64,000 bases of DNA from Primula veris. Taxonomy: Eukaryota > Streptophyta > Magnoliopsida > Ericales > Primulaceae. Position 1 is the first letter of the stretch; the number at the start of each line of letters is the position of its first letter. The stretch covers positions 27,587,342-27,651,341 of the forward strand of contig OY821745.1 in assembly GCA_963682055.1 (NCBI GenBank). Direction: 5' to 3'. A program made the translations under genes and the position numbers. Of the stretch, positions 23,701 to 36,204 are shown one piece after another. Below the pieces are notes generated by a model that was not told the origin of the DNA, made no database searches, and saw only the letters and a program-made list of their open reading frames with translations.

Positions 23701-26700
23701 TTAATGTTAATACCTTAAGTCACGCTTGATAAATGACTTCTATTTATTCTTTCATTTTATGTTTTTTAATTATTGGTTCTAGATGCAAGCCGAGCTTCAA
23801 GTCCTGTCGCCATTGGTACCCGTTCGTGAAGTGAATTTTCTTCGTTTTTGTAAGAAACACGCGGAGGGTGTGTGGGCCGTTGTCGACGTATCGATCGATA
23901 ACTTACGAGAAAATTCGGTTACCCCAGCCTATTTTAGTTGTCGGAGGCTCCCTTCAGGGTGTGTGGTGCAAGATATGCCTAATGGATACTCCAAGGTAAT
24001 GTTGTTAACTACTATCAAGTAAGCAATCTGTTTGTTCACATTTAACCATTTATTGAGCTCTTGTGAGTAGGTATACTTGTAAACCCTCTTTGTGTTTAAT
24101 GAGTTTGTTGAAATAGTTTTGGTACTTAGTTGTGAAAATTCAATGTGAAAGAAACATGTCCAAAAAGGCAAACCTCTTAAGTTCATAATAAGCCAATATT
24201 TAAAGTTTGTATCATTCAGCGTGAGAATTGTTTGGTGTTTGTAGAGATTTGTCCGTGTGGGTGAGAAAGATTTTCTTGTTGGATCTAAATCTTAATTCAC
24301 ATTGTTAATAAATGACCTAAATGCTGCTTATTCTGATAAACTATATTATGTAATCAAGTTTAAGTAACTAGATGCGCGTGGAATCATTTTTTGTTATTTT
24401 ATTGAAACCGTAAGCGACCAAATCGAGGCTAACCAAGTTACAATATTCAGAGATGTCGCTTTACCTTCTATTATGCATTTTGAGACAAATTAATTTCATA
24501 TCATTATGGAAAAGAGCATTGTATTGTTATCTTCAAACGCTGGGTTAAATAAACAATGCATTTGATGCTTCTATTCCTATCTTTGATGTTACATTTGTTA
24601 TCCCCATGTCTATATTCAATATATATAATTGTCTTGCCTGGCTGGAGCACCACAAAGTTTTGTTTATAAAATTTGGATTTCTGTTTTTAAATAAGTTTTT
24701 AGACCTCGTTAGTCAAAACCCAAGACTAGCTATTTTGTTGTCATGTGAGGGTTACCTCTTCATGGCCCACCTCGTGCCTCCAAATCTTTGCTCAAAGTCA
24801 TCATATTTAAAACTTATAGTATTATATAACCATACAGGAGTCTATATTTTATGCTAAACTTTCTCATTAAGTGCATTTTTTGATTGTCTAGAGTTTAAAA
24901 TATTTTTGATTTTGAAATATGATAACTTGTATGGCTGGATGTAATTCTAAGTTGACTTGTATTGCCGGTTGGTTGTGGAAAAACAAGTTTGACCAAGAAA
25001 TTTAATTTTCACAATTTGGGTTTTATGTTGAGGTTTGACCATGCATTTTCTTTTTTGAAAAGCAGTTTGTCCATGCATGAGATTTTTATGCAACCTTCCA
25101 CATGCTTCGTTTTTGGTGTATTAGTCTTTTTTCTTGTTGTTGACAAGTTTTGTGTAGTGACGTTATTTCTCCCTTCTTCCTAATTTTTCTGGTTTTATTT
25201 GAATATCCCAAATTGTTTAAACGGTAAACCACTTAATGCATTTTCAGTTTGTTACCCTTTCTCTAGAACCCCTAAAGTAAAAGCAACATCAGTATCTCTA
25301 CATTACTGCTCAAATTTGAGGTGTAAACTACAATCTATTATGTTTAGTGGACTATCTTACATTTACACAATTTTGCAATAATTCTCTTTTTGTAAATTAT
25401 TTTATAAAATAATTTTCACCATTTAAAAATATTATTACATCTTCTTTCATGAACACAAGGAAAAAGACGTAAATAAGTTTTTCTTAAAGTTATTTGGTCA
25501 CCTCGTTTTCAGATGAAAGGAGAGAGAGATACCACTCTATTTTTAGGGAGGTAGAGAGGGTGGCGTGGTTGGTGTGAGTGTGTCTTGGGTAAACAAGTAT
25601 AAAATAGAGACGGGGTTTAGAGAGAGTGGTGTAAATGAAAGTAAACAATCATTATAAACAAGGGAAAAAATATAAAATGAACACAAATAGTAAAGTCGTC
25701 GTTTCCGATTAAATATTTGTTTTGTCATATACGCATAACAACTTGGGATGGAGAGAGATTTTGTCTAATTTGTTTATAAGAAAGTTACTTAATTTGTCGA
25801 CTATATACTGGAATATGCCAGTGACAACTTTGTCAATTAGCATGACGGGCTGAATGATATCAAATGACAGACATACATGTTACCACGTACATGATGTAAA
25901 TTTTATATACTTTATGCTTTATGAATTTTTACTTGTGTCATTAAGGAAGATACCGAACTTGCAAACTCTTCAAATGTAGTTTTGAGTTAATTTGATTTAA
26001 ACATAAGCCATAAAGTCTTTTCAGAAATTTTTTATCCCGGTTTCCAATATTTTGCTAGCTTTTCCTGTTTGCAATACTAATTTCCAAGCAACGTAATTTA
26101 TGCAATTAATCACACTTGTTACGGTGATAATGTTTTAACCATGGTGCACGACTAGCTCGCGCTATAATTGCAAAAGTTGGTCAAGAAAGGATTTTCAGAC
26201 TAATTGATATGGCCAAAACTATGACGTTGAGCCATGATTCTCCTGTGAGGAATGTATATTCTAACATATAAATGCAAATTGTAGGTCACGTGGGTAGAAC
26301 ATGCGGAATACGATGACAATGTTATCCATCAGCTTTTTCGGCCTCTAATTGGAGCTGGAATGGGGTTCGGTGCTCAAAGATGGGTGGCGACTCTTCAGCG
26401 ACAATGTGAATGTCTTGCAATATTAATGTCATCTGCAGTCACAACAAGGGAGCACACTGGTAAAAAACTTATTTCTTTCAAGCTCTTCAAATTCACATTT
26501 ATTAAATTATTTTCCGTACACACCACAGCGAAAGTAAATAACCGATTTTGTTTGTTTGTTTTAACGATGATATTAGCTTGTCACATCTGATTTTCAGATG
26601 TATATTGCCATCATTAGAAAGAATAATAAGAGCTCTAGTTGCAGTAGTGTATGCCAATTTATATTCAGTATTAGAAGAATTTCTGTACACAATTTCCATT

Positions 26701-27986
26701 TCTTTGTTGTCGGTATGTGATATGTGCATATTAATAGGATATACATAAATGACTACTAGCGTACGTATGCCCACGCGATGCGTGGTGTAACGTGCAGAAT
26801 TGTATAATGCGAGATATGCGTAAATTGTTATTGAAGTTAAAAAAAAATAGCCAATATAAAACTCAATTACAGAAAAAAAGAAGCAGTCCTAATCTTAAAA
26901 AGAGAAATAGTAATACCTGGGGGGGAGTTGAGAGAGGAGAGAGGAGAGAGGAGAGAGGAGAGAGGGAGAGAGTATTTTTCACGTTAAAAGAAACAATACT
27001 TTTGAACTTTTAACCGTTCCTTGGTTGTCAGCAGTTATTTTTCTAAGCAGTTTTATTTATTTATTTTGTAATTACTACTAAATTAAGAGGTTTGTTGCAA
27101 ATATTTGTTTCAAGGTCTCACAAGGACTCTTGACATAAACTAATAGTATGATTATTGTTTATCATTTCCCATATCCTGTTTAACTGATATAGAGATATAG
27201 AATTGCATTTGCCACTTTTACATCATTTTGTTCTGACCTATCACCAACATGTAGCTTTAGTCGTTCGGAATATCCTTAGAGAGACACTATTATGAATGGT
27301 TGAAGGGGTGATAAAACTTGGATAGAAAAATAATGTTCTTAAAAAAAGTGGGGGTGCCAAATCATTATTCCGAACAAACTTTACTGGATCTGTTTAATAG
27401 TAAATGAGTTTTTTTAAGTTATAGAGGTTGTGGTGACAGCCTTGAGCCTACTGGTACTTACTCCCTGTGATTCTAATTAGTTATAGAGGTTGTAGTAAAT
27501 GAGCTTTTAATGTGAATTTGTGAATTTATCATCCTTCGTAAAGGTTTAAATTAACTTTAATTTCATGGTTGCTAACTTTCATGACATGTTTATTGTGGAT
27601 ATGCCAGCTATAACAGCCAGCGGGAGGCGAAGCATGCTGAAGCTAGCGCAGCGCATGACAAACAACTTCTGTGCGGGTGTATGCGCCTCAACACTCCATA
27701 AATGGAACAAACTCCAAACCACAAACATAGACGAAGATGTACGTGTAATGACACGTAAGAGCGTCGACGACCCTGGGGAGCCCCCTGGCATCGTCCTCAG
27801 CGCCGCCACCTCAGTCTGGTTACCTGTTTCCCCTCAAAGGGTCTTTGATTTCTTGAGAGACGAGCGGATGAGGAGCGAGTGGGACATTCTATCAAACGGT
27901 GGGCCGATGCAAGAAATGGCGCATATTGCGAAAGGACAGGATCATGGGAACTGCGTCTCTCTTCTCCGTGCCAGTGTACGGATCCT

Positions 27987-28033
<47 letters not shown>

Positions 28034-30269
28034 TATATATAGTTCCGGAAAAATTATACTAGCTTTGTATTCGATTACGAATGGATTATCAAATTTGAAT
28101 TTGTACATCAACCTACAAAGATTAGCAGTTAGTAGTTTGGCATTGCATTCGTACACACGAACACAAACACATATATTATATATTCATGCATAGTTTGGGT
28201 TTAGATATACTAGCTTTGTATTCGATTACGTCTAAGTTATAAAATCAAAGGTTATTTTGTACTTCAACCTACAAAGATTAGCAATTAGTAGATTGACATT
28301 GCATTTCTCGTCGATTTTGACACTGCCAAATAGAAGAAAAAATCATAGGCTGGAAAACTAGAGAGTTATTAAGACAAATCTTTTGCACATAATTCTATCT
28401 CGTTTTGTTTTATTTTTGTCACCATATTATGGAGTTTCTTACATTTGCACAAACCAAAAATGATGTTGGGGTAATAGAAACTTGAATTTGAATAACCTTT
28501 TTCACTCTTTAATGCTAAGGTGAACATCATATCATAAGTCAGTTTTTTTTATCCTTATGGTTTATTAGGTTATGTGTAGTCATGCCAGAGTAAGTTACTT
28601 GCATGAACTCTTATATGAATGCTATAGAAATGTCTTAACTTGTTATGTCTGAGTTACCCAACAAAGTTGCCATGAACGTATTCTGCAAATTATGTTTCGG
28701 CATTTCGCATAACATTTTCTGTCGTGATTGTCTATAAACTCCCCACACTGCTTTATATATGTTTTTTTTTGTTTATATTATGGTTTTTTTTTGGGAAATG
28801 AAGTTCGATCAAAAACTTTTGAAGAAAGTACCCTATAAGAAACTTTGTTCATTCATTTATTTATAAAACCAATTAAATACATTCAAGATTTCAGTTTCAT
28901 AATACGTTTGCATTTGCAATGGACATGTATGAAGTACTCTAAAATTCAAAAATAATGTAGTGTGTACTTGACCACCTTGTTGTAAGGAGATCTCCTTCAT
29001 CATCAGATAAAAATTGAGAGACTTGTGATTATAAAAAGACATGTTTGGATTTTGGAATGACATATTTGGAATCTTGGAAGTATCTATAAAGACACCTTTT
29101 AGTTTCAGACTTTAGAAGGCCACTGCCCTAAAAGCTTAACTTTTTCTTCCTCATGATATCTAAAAGTCAAAACTTTATGGACCCTTCATACAAGTTTTGC
29201 TGGTCCACAGTGTGTGTCGTCTGCGTTTTATGTTTTCTTTCTTTCACACCAGGGTTGACTAATAGTTACTGAGTGTATAAGTTACTTTAAAGTTTCACTC
29301 CAGCTTTTATTAGCTGAATGTAGTGACATGTGAAGAAATTTTATTTGAAATTTGTTTTAATAATTTTTAGATGTCTGATTAGCAAACTTCAACCAAGGCC
29401 AGTTAGCCCAAAACATCAACTAAAAGTCTAAAACAATGATATATTTTTCACAAAGTATATTTGAACATTCCAATAGTTATTAACTTCACATTATTTAATT
29501 GTTTTAAGCTCTTTTTGTTTCGCAGGATAATGGAGGCCTGAAAATACTGTTCTAGGAAATTTTAGTGTTTTATATGTTTGTTTAGCCGGAAAATCTGTTC
29601 TACAGAAAAATATTTTCCAAATTTGATGGAAAAAGAAGGAAACTAACTTCCTATAAAATTGTCAATAAAATAATTTCCACAACAATGGAAAATCTAAAAC
29701 TTATAAAGTTAAAACTAGCTTATAACGAGTAAAAAAAATAACTAGAGTACAAATATCTAACCGTTAAAAGTAGCTTATAAGTCAAACGTAAGCTTTAAGT
29801 AAGCTTAAAGTAACTTATAAGCAACATGTAACCTAAAAGTAATACGTAACTTATAACTAAAATGTATTGTAAACCTTAAAACAACTAACATTTAGTATAA
29901 GTTTTTGACAAGTATGACGTAATTTAGACTTATTTGATTAGTAAGTCGTATACAAAATGTGACTTGAAAGAAAATTAAACATATATGATAAATATCACTT
30001 GTAAACAAAATAAGAAAGAACTTAAAAATTTACAATATCGTTATAGGTAAACCATTAATTCATGAGTAAATAATTCTCGAAACAAAAAAAAGAAGTTAAA
30101 AAACTAACTTATCAAGGAATGCTAACATGAAAAAAAATGAATTATAAGAAAAATATATTAGGTAAAAGTATTTTAAGTTAGAAACTTATTTTTGGTTAAT
30201 TGTTACCTATCAAAAATTAAGAATATCATATGCATGGAAGTTGGTTATTACTAGTAAATTAAAAGCTTA

Positions 30270-30347
<78 letters not shown>

Positions 30348-31173
30348 TTATACATATATGTGTCAGGAACTTAGAACTAGAAGTAATGTATATGACACTA
30401 ATTTATAAATGAAGATATAAGACGAGAAACCCACATTTCTTGATTAGATTCATGTTTGAAGAAATATTTTGGATTTTTTATCTGAGTGCCGCCAAACACT
30501 TAGAAAATAAGGGGAAAATAAAAAATTACAGGAAAAGAATTTCTAGATTTTTTTCCCACAGAAAACATAATAGAGGTATGTTTCCACATTATTGGGTGTT
30601 TTTTTATACCAAAAAATTCGGCTCACTTTTTTTTATCAGAAATATTGAATTGTCTCTAGAAAAAATAGGAACTAAATAGATTTAATATGTTTTTTGATTA
30701 TTTCAATTTTTGTTGTAATAAGCTTTTTTCCATCCTAACTAATCAATACTTTCTTCTCCTTTCCTGTATCACAGCCACTGAACACGAACCAAAGCAGCAT
30801 GTTGATCCTACAAGAGACGTGCATAGACTCAGCTGGTGCACTCGTGGTTTACGCACCAGTCGATATTCCTGCAATGCACGTTGTAATGAACGGTGGAGAT
30901 TCTGCTTACGTGGCGCTTCTTCCTTCAGGATTCTCTATTGTACCAGACGGGCCGAGCCCCAATGGGTCCAACAACAATGCATCTACCAATGGGCGTCCCA
31001 GCGATGTGGGTCAGGCCCAAGGTGGATCCCTTTTGACAGTCGCATTCCAAATATTGGTGAACAGTCTCCCTTCAGCGAAGCTTACAGTGGAATCTGTTGA
31101 GACGGTTAATAATTTAATTTCATGTACTGTTCAGAAAATCAAGGGGGCTCTTCAGTGCGACGCAGGTCGTTAG
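20787..31173 (+). CDS. ANL2: HD-Zip class IV transcription factor, ANTHOCYANINLESS2-like
   Basis: Nine exons join in frame: 20787-20921, 21717-21964, 22048-22165, 22417-23103, 23219-23320, 23783-23995, 26285-26459, 27608-27975, 30775-31173, giving 814 residues, typical of the family (ANL2 about 800). All introns are GT-AG. Domain order: N-terminus opening [10 protein letters not shown]; acidic stretch; homeodomain (about residues 109-168, [17 protein letters not shown] to [12 protein letters not shown]); class IV zipper-loop-zipper with the CTNCGG cysteine pair; START domain (about 313-550); and the C-terminal SAD region including [13 protein letters not shown] and the late [22 protein letters not shown] motif. 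The family acts in nuclei of epidermal (L1) cells; ANL2 controls anthocyanin and root epidermal patterning in Arabidopsis. Class IV membership is certain; ANL2 versus a close paralogue (HDG1 type) is inferred from overall similarity. No disabling change is seen. Confidence 0.94.
22195..22370. mobile_element. Small MITE in ANL2 intron 3
   Basis: Terminal inverted repeats of about 25 bases, GCCTCGTATGGTTGCAGCTT on the left and the inverted right end GCTTGTATGGTTGCAGCCTT. Similar TTGTTTGGTTGCAGCTTTT ends occur at 31416-31442, so this is a dispersed family. Superfamily is not determined because no clear target duplication is seen. Confidence 0.55.
26756..27087 (-). mobile_element. Possible Helitron-like element in ANL2 intron 7
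   Basis: On the minus strand the 3' end reads CCACGC-ATC-GCGTGG hairpin, a short spacer, then CTAG immediately before T, a canonical Helitron 3' terminus (ending at 26756). The 5' end is uncertain; a TCTTAATTTAGTAGTAATTAC stretch ending at about 27087 is the best candidate but follows C instead of A. Confidence 0.5.
26930..26972 (+). repeat. GAGAGAG purine minisatellite in ANL2 intron 7
   Basis: Repeated AGAGAGG units, all purine, inside the Helitron-like segment. Confidence 0.85.
27985..28031 (+). repeat. (CT)n(CA)n microsatellite next to an ANL2 splice donor
   Basis: The tract begins about ten bases after the donor of exon 8 (27975) and runs CT then CA. Length variation here could alter the early part of intron 8 but not the coding sequence. 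Confidence 0.9.
30271..30347 (+). repeat. (CA)n(TA)n compound microsatellite in ANL2 intron 8
   Basis: CA units with a few CATA interruptions, followed by TA units. Confidence 0.9.
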
Positions 31174-31252
31174 GGGTAGTCACTTTTTTTTGTTTAACTT
31201 TTGTGTAGTATATTTTAAGAAACTTGTCCAATTGGTTTAGGTATTGTTTTCT

Positions 31253-31445
31253 TGCAGCTTTTAAGCAAATAAGCTGGTATTTTTGAGTATTGAGTTAAAA
31301 AAAACTATGTTTGTCTGGCTTAAAGCTTCTTCTGGCAAACATAAAAAAATAATCACTTTTTCAGCTGGTCAACCAATGCACTACATTTTTGTAAAATGCC
31401 ATAAAAAAAGATATTTCTTAAAAGCTGCAACCAAACAAGGCCTAA
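31253..31445. mobile_element. Probable MITE downstream of ANL2-like stop codon
   Basis: The left part TTGCAGCTTTTAAGCAAATA and the inverted right part TTGCAGCTTTTAAGAAATAT form a terminal inverted repeat, and the right end continues into GGCCTTGTTTGG. It lies about 80 bases past the stop, so it may be inside the 3' UTR. No target duplication was resolved. Confidence 0.5.
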
Positions 31446-32974
31446 GTAACACACTTTGACATATGAGAAGCGAACGTATCAGATAAAAAAACGTTTGACA
31501 TGATATATTGGCTTGTTATGGGGCGGGTAACATGTGTTTCCGTGTCTATTGTTTTGTGTGGAGTGAAAACATGTTGGGTTGCTTAACTCGGATAAGTAAT
31601 AAGTATGAGTCAAGAACGAACCATGTATAATACAATCCTTGTAAATATGTTGTACCGAGTTTGACTCAGTAGTGTGTATATAACTCGGAGCAAGGGTGGT
31701 GGTTCGGGTATTGACTCGCTTGAGTAACTTGCATGTAAAGGTATTTCAAATACTGTTATTTTGTGAATTTTATTTGTTTAGTTTGGATTGAGATCTTGAA
31801 AGTATAGCCTCGTGTGTCACCTTTTGAGTATGGCGATGTGTGTCACTTGTGACCGTACTTGTGACTTGTGAGGTGGCTATTGCATTGCAGTAATGACATT
31901 GTTGGGAAGTATATGCATTAATAAAAAATGCTAGATGTACCACAGAAATAAGAGATGATTGCACTGTTAATTGTTTCTTAAAAACACACGTAGTACTTGA
32001 GATCTTTATACACATTCGTTTGTATTATCATTGTCTTAAAAATACAGTAATTACATGGTTGATAACTTGATTCATGTGTTCAAATGAAGGGGGCAACATG
32101 TTCACCGACAAATCTTATTCACCAACGTAGTTGGAACGCACCATTTTTTCTTCTTCTAGAGAAACATAATTTGTAAGGCGAAAAGGAGTGTTATTGTAGG
32201 CAATATAGCTATTCATTCAACTCAAAATAGTTTCTTGATCAAAATGTGTAAAATGAACTACGCATTTCGCTGTAAAAAACACAACAAAGCATCTGCTAAT
32301 GCCTAATATAATTATAATATACGTAATGACACTTGTCGAGCATGAGCTTACATCGAGATCGACTGTGGAGAGACACTAAGAAGTAAGTATACCTCGAAAA
32401 CTAGCTATAAAACATAATGTTTTTAACCTTAAAAAGGCATCTCATAAGCCTACAACATACCTGTTTCAAATAGTGATCCATGAATAGTTTGGATTCTATT
32501 ACACAAAAATCCGAAATCCAAAGAGACTCATAACGTCTTCATTCGATTTCTCGATCATTCGGTACAGAGTGCACAATAATAAAAGATTTTTTGAGTTTAC
32601 ACTATATCAAGATTTTTTTTGCAAGGTTAAATGGGTATTTAAAAACTATAATTTTCCTTACAGTAAATACATTCAGACACTTATCAGTTATCATCAAATG
32701 CCGGAATTGAGAAATCTACATAAAGATAGGAACACTGAGAGAGTTTATAAAAGAGGCTAAAAAAGTGGAATAGCGTGACTATATTGAGCTTGATGATGCT
32801 TATGGGCGTATCTATTGTTATCTGGGTGAATGTAGGTACAGATTTCGATATTTTTAATTGGGTCATTAGATTTTGTAATACTAAATGGATTTGTATTCAT
32901 GTTGCGTTTGTTATTTATGGCTGAAAATGGACTTTTGTTTATGTTTGTGTGGGCGACCATAAACTAGGTATATG
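31446..32974. other. ANL2 3' region and intergenic sequence
   Basis: Holds the distal 3' region of the ANL2-like gene, with an AACATGT...ACATGTT inverted pair at 31529-31575, then AT-rich sequence without recognisable genes. Short frames at 31770-32015 and 32569-32960 show no domains. Confidence 0.45.
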
Positions 32975-32982
32975 GTTTTGAT

Positions 32983-33485
32983 CACTGTTTTAAAAAGCTC
33001 GCAACGTTGCGCAACATTGTGCGATATAGTGGTTTTTGAAAGAAAAACGCAACGCTAAAACGCGTATTTGGATGGAAAACGCTAAATTCGCGCTATAGGA
33101 ACGCTATTTACGCTATTTACGCTATAGTGGACGCTATTTACGCTATAGCGGGTGCAGTCAAAAAATATATATATATATATATTTATTTTTTTTGGTCAAA
33201 ATTTTAATGAAATTATTGGAGTTTAAAGAGAATCAAATCTCAAAACTCTTGCAAACAAAGTAAATACTCTGGCATCTCAAGTATAATCATTTTGTGATTA
33301 TTAGTTACAATTTTTTATATATATTTAGTTAATTTTTATTAGATGTTTTGAATTTAATGCTATATTTATATGTATTTAGGCAAAAAAAAAATACACCGCA
33401 AAGCGCTATGTAGCAACGCTATTTGCGCTTTTAGCGTTTCTCTCGAAAAAGCGCTACGGTAGCGATAACGCTATTTAAAACACTG
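32983..33485. mobile_element. hAT-type MITE, copy 1 of a 0.5-kb family
   Basis: The ends CACTGTTTTAAAAAGC and (inverted) CAGTGTTTTAAATAGC form a terminal inverted repeat. A perfect 8-bp target duplication GTTTTGAT flanks it (32975-32982, 33486-33493). The interior repeats ACGCTATTTACGCTAT-like units and has a TA tract. A nearly identical copy lies at 45362-45873. No transposase. Confidence 0.92.
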
Positions 33486-33493
33486 GTTTTGAT

Positions 33494-33698
33494 TGTTCCG
33501 AATTGAACACAATGTTGAATTTATGATTTATTTCTTCTGTGTAGTCCACCTAGAATCTACACAGTACCAACAATGTATTGTTCTGTGTATGAACAACTCG
33601 GAAATGGGATTCTTAGGGCATAAAAACTTTTAATATGGCGATATGTATCCGACTGATATGTAATTTAGGATTTTCGACTAGAACAATTTCTTACACTT
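33494..33698. other. Short spacer before RING pseudogene
   Basis: No feature is recognised here. It may include decayed upstream exons of the RING ligase relic that follows. Confidence 0.35.
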
Positions 33699-34002
33699 CC
33701 AAACATGAGTAAGCACTTGAAGTCTGCGAATAAATGTCTTTTGTTCAATTCGTAGATAAATGGATTTCGGCAGGTATCAGCTACTGGCGAAATAGTGACA
33801 AGACGGATGCCCCTCAACTCTATTGATTCGTAAGGAAACATTTTCCTCCATTAGCATGGGTCCCTTACATTTTGACTTCTTACTAAGCGATTTGCTTATG
33901 CGTGGTCATATTTCTTTCAGACTCCGCGTCATATTCCTGGCATTCGATGTTTTACAAGTTGTTATCTGTGTTATTGTCGTGTGTATATTCCAATTATCTT
34001 AA
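33699..34002 (+). pseudogene. RING-type E3 ligase fragment, copy 1 (broken)
   Basis: Mixed-frame translation gives SKHLKSAN, then VSATGEIVT, DAPQLY, then after a plausible intron (acceptor before 33921) LRVIFLAFDVLQVVICVIVVCI. This order matches the membrane segment of the plant RING E3 ligase family around Arabidopsis At1g12760/At1g63170 (SMAKHLESAN...WVSAGGQ.LT.DAPQLYWL..VFLAFDVFFVV). Frameshifts, an in-frame TAG in the first membrane helix and TGA in place of the expected Trp codon after QLY show that it is dead. The RING finger itself is not present here. Family assignment is from memory of the conserved motif. Confidence 0.72.
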
Positions 34003-34834
34003 TTATCTTTTCTTTCATCATCATCCAAATTCTTTGGTGTCAATCATCCCCAGGAGTTTTCAATACCTCGAAGGATTTATTACAGCAGATTTCCCTTGTT
34101 CTACGTATAATACCAATGTTGCAAAAAAGTGGCACCTTTTTAGGAACCTGGAATATAGTCATGGTCTTGCACGTAGCAACATGTTTTCTCCGAGGCACCA
34201 TTTTTTGTGGGTCCTGATTCCTTCTTTCTGCCTTGAAATTTTTGGGTTTTTTTTCCTATTTTTAATGTCTAAAACATGGGAACTCTTGCATTCCTTCAAG
34301 TTATTACCGCGTTGACAGCATTAGTACAGAAACTAGGAACACCCTGTGGTTCAATTTCTTTCCAAATCCTTCTTCCAATGATTGACCAAATTAGATATAC
34401 AATTTCTTAGCGCTGGTTAAGTCCAATTTAATACGTTCTAGCATAAGGTGGCTTCCCATGAGTAAGGTTGGGGGCGTCCACCGCTAAAAACTTTCCAATT
34501 GAGTGGATAGGATACTAACTTTTATATACGATCAAATGCAGAATTCTGGTGGCTTTTGATATAATATTTCATAAAAATAATACGCATAATTTGTGATGCG
34601 CTAGGCCACAAATAACTACCTGTTGGTCTAGATATTGTTGACACAATGGCCCGATTTCAGTTTTTTAGCTTAATTAGAAAACAATTTTAGCTTCGTTCGT
34701 AATTCTGGGTCCATTACATATTGTGGTATATCTCACTCATTTTTAAGCTAGCTCCGGTTAAAAAATCCAAGATCATTTGCAGCAATTTTTTGACAAATGG
34801 TCGATAAACTCAGCTATTTGGGAACAAATTATGG
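34003..34834. other. Spacer between RING fragments
   Basis: About 0.8 kb separate the two fragments. A 137-codon frame starting at 33902 runs into this spacer but changes character after the membrane segment and has no further domain. Confidence 0.4.
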
Positions 34835-35170
34835 CGGAAACACTAAGCACCTGGAAGTCTGCCAACAGATGTTTTTGTTTATTTAGTGGATCATTGGATT
34901 AGCAGGTATTAGCTACTGGGGAAACATTGACAAAATTGATGCACCTCAAGTCTATTGGTTAGAACATGTTCATTAACAGTACCTTAGTTTCCGATTTGTT
35001 GCTGTGTGATTTGCTTACGCATGATATTTACTATCTACTCCACATCATATTCATGGCGTTCAATGTTTTAAAACGTTGTTATCATTGTTCTTGTTGCATG
35101 GGCCATTGGTATAGCTGTTTGCTGTTGTCTTCCTTGTCATTGCAATCTTCTATGCAGTAGCGAATCATGT
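34835..35170 (+). pseudogene. RING-type E3 ligase fragment, copy 2 (broken)
   Basis: The same motif order as the fragment 1.1 kb upstream: KHLE, SANR, WIIG, then DAPQVYWL, later IIFMAFNVL and the family's hallmark GIAVCCCLPC (from about 35109) followed, after a one-base shift, by IAIFYAVA. TGG has become TAG before WIIG, and several frameshifts are needed to read it through. Together with the upstream fragment it looks like a tandem duplication of an already partial or later decayed gene. The catalytic RING domain was not found downstream. Confidence 0.75.
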
Positions 35171-36204
35171 ATGTCATTAAGGTTTATTCCAGTTTTTTAC
35201 ACTAAATATATATCATCATCTTTTGATTTTACACACTAACCTAAGAAATCAGCAATTAGTATATCAACCTAACAATTTTTTTTTAGTTCTGTACACCGCT
35301 TAGATAGAAATGTTGATCAGGGAGCAGTAAAGGAAATTTGTCCTGGAATAGCATACAGAGTATAGACGCTGCGAGAATAGTGTACTAAACTTTAAAAAAG
35401 TAATATAAGGGTTTCAAAAGTATCTGGTTGTTGTAACTAATTAGTAGCCGACCAATTTTATTTTTTAATTCTGAATTTCTGAACTTTGTAGGTTGATATA
35501 TGAAATCTGAATCTAATGATAACCTGGTCTAGAAAGTATTTGATTACTGCTACAATCTGAATAGTGTACTGAAATCTGTATCGGGATATAACGGAATCTT
35601 TTGGTGAAATCGTAACAGTATGTTACACAGATTTAATCATCACCTACGGAACATGGTCTCAACCTCAAGGATGCTATAAGCTATTTTATTTGTTATTCAG
35701 CTCGGTGTGCAAATACTCCTTTTTAATCTTCATGGTTAATAGATGTAAATTTCATCACAGTTTTTTATTGCTTATCTTGCTGCAGCCTTTTAACAAATTA
35801 GCCTTCTTTGAGGCTGAGAAAGAAGTTGGATTCTTTCAGGCTTTTCAATTAATTAAAACTTTTAGTCGTGATAAAAAATTCAAAAAACGATTGTCGACAA
35901 GCTCTTCTCTCTTACCATTTTCCCAGGCACTTAAAGTTTTGAGTGTTAGTAAATCACAAAAAATGTTGCGTTTGGCTTTGCTCTTAGCATGATAGAGTTA
36001 AATTGCAAGAACGTTCTCGTCGTCACCAATTGCACATTTGTATATATACAAGTGATTGTACATTAACACCACATGCCCTCTCTTGAAGTTCAATAATCTA
36101 AACAATGACAACCAAAGTTGTCAGCCAACAAGTTCGAGGAAGCATGTCGTACATCAGACATCAATAGGTTTATTATATTATGATATAAATTTAATATCTC
36201 CAAG
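35171..36204. other. Intergenic between RING relic and AMT gene
   Basis: AT-rich. The 100-codon plus-strand frame at 35690-35992 has no recognised domain. The last few hundred bases are expected to contain the 3' UTR of the minus-strand AMT gene. Confidence 0.45.

Noticed and set aside
26269..26276. TAAATGCA, a perfect L1-box, inside the ANL2-like gene
   Set aside because: It lies in intron 6 next to an acceptor and not in the promoter; several chance matches to such an 8-mer are expected in 64 kb.
30440..30679. 79-codon plus-strand frame in ANL2 intron 8
   Set aside because: Low-complexity, no domain, inside an intron with confirmed flanking exons.
33902..34315. 137-codon plus-strand frame as a membrane protein gene
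   Set aside because: Only its first part overlaps the RING ligase relic, and in a different frame from the conserved motif; the remainder has no domain and is AT-driven hydrophobic text.
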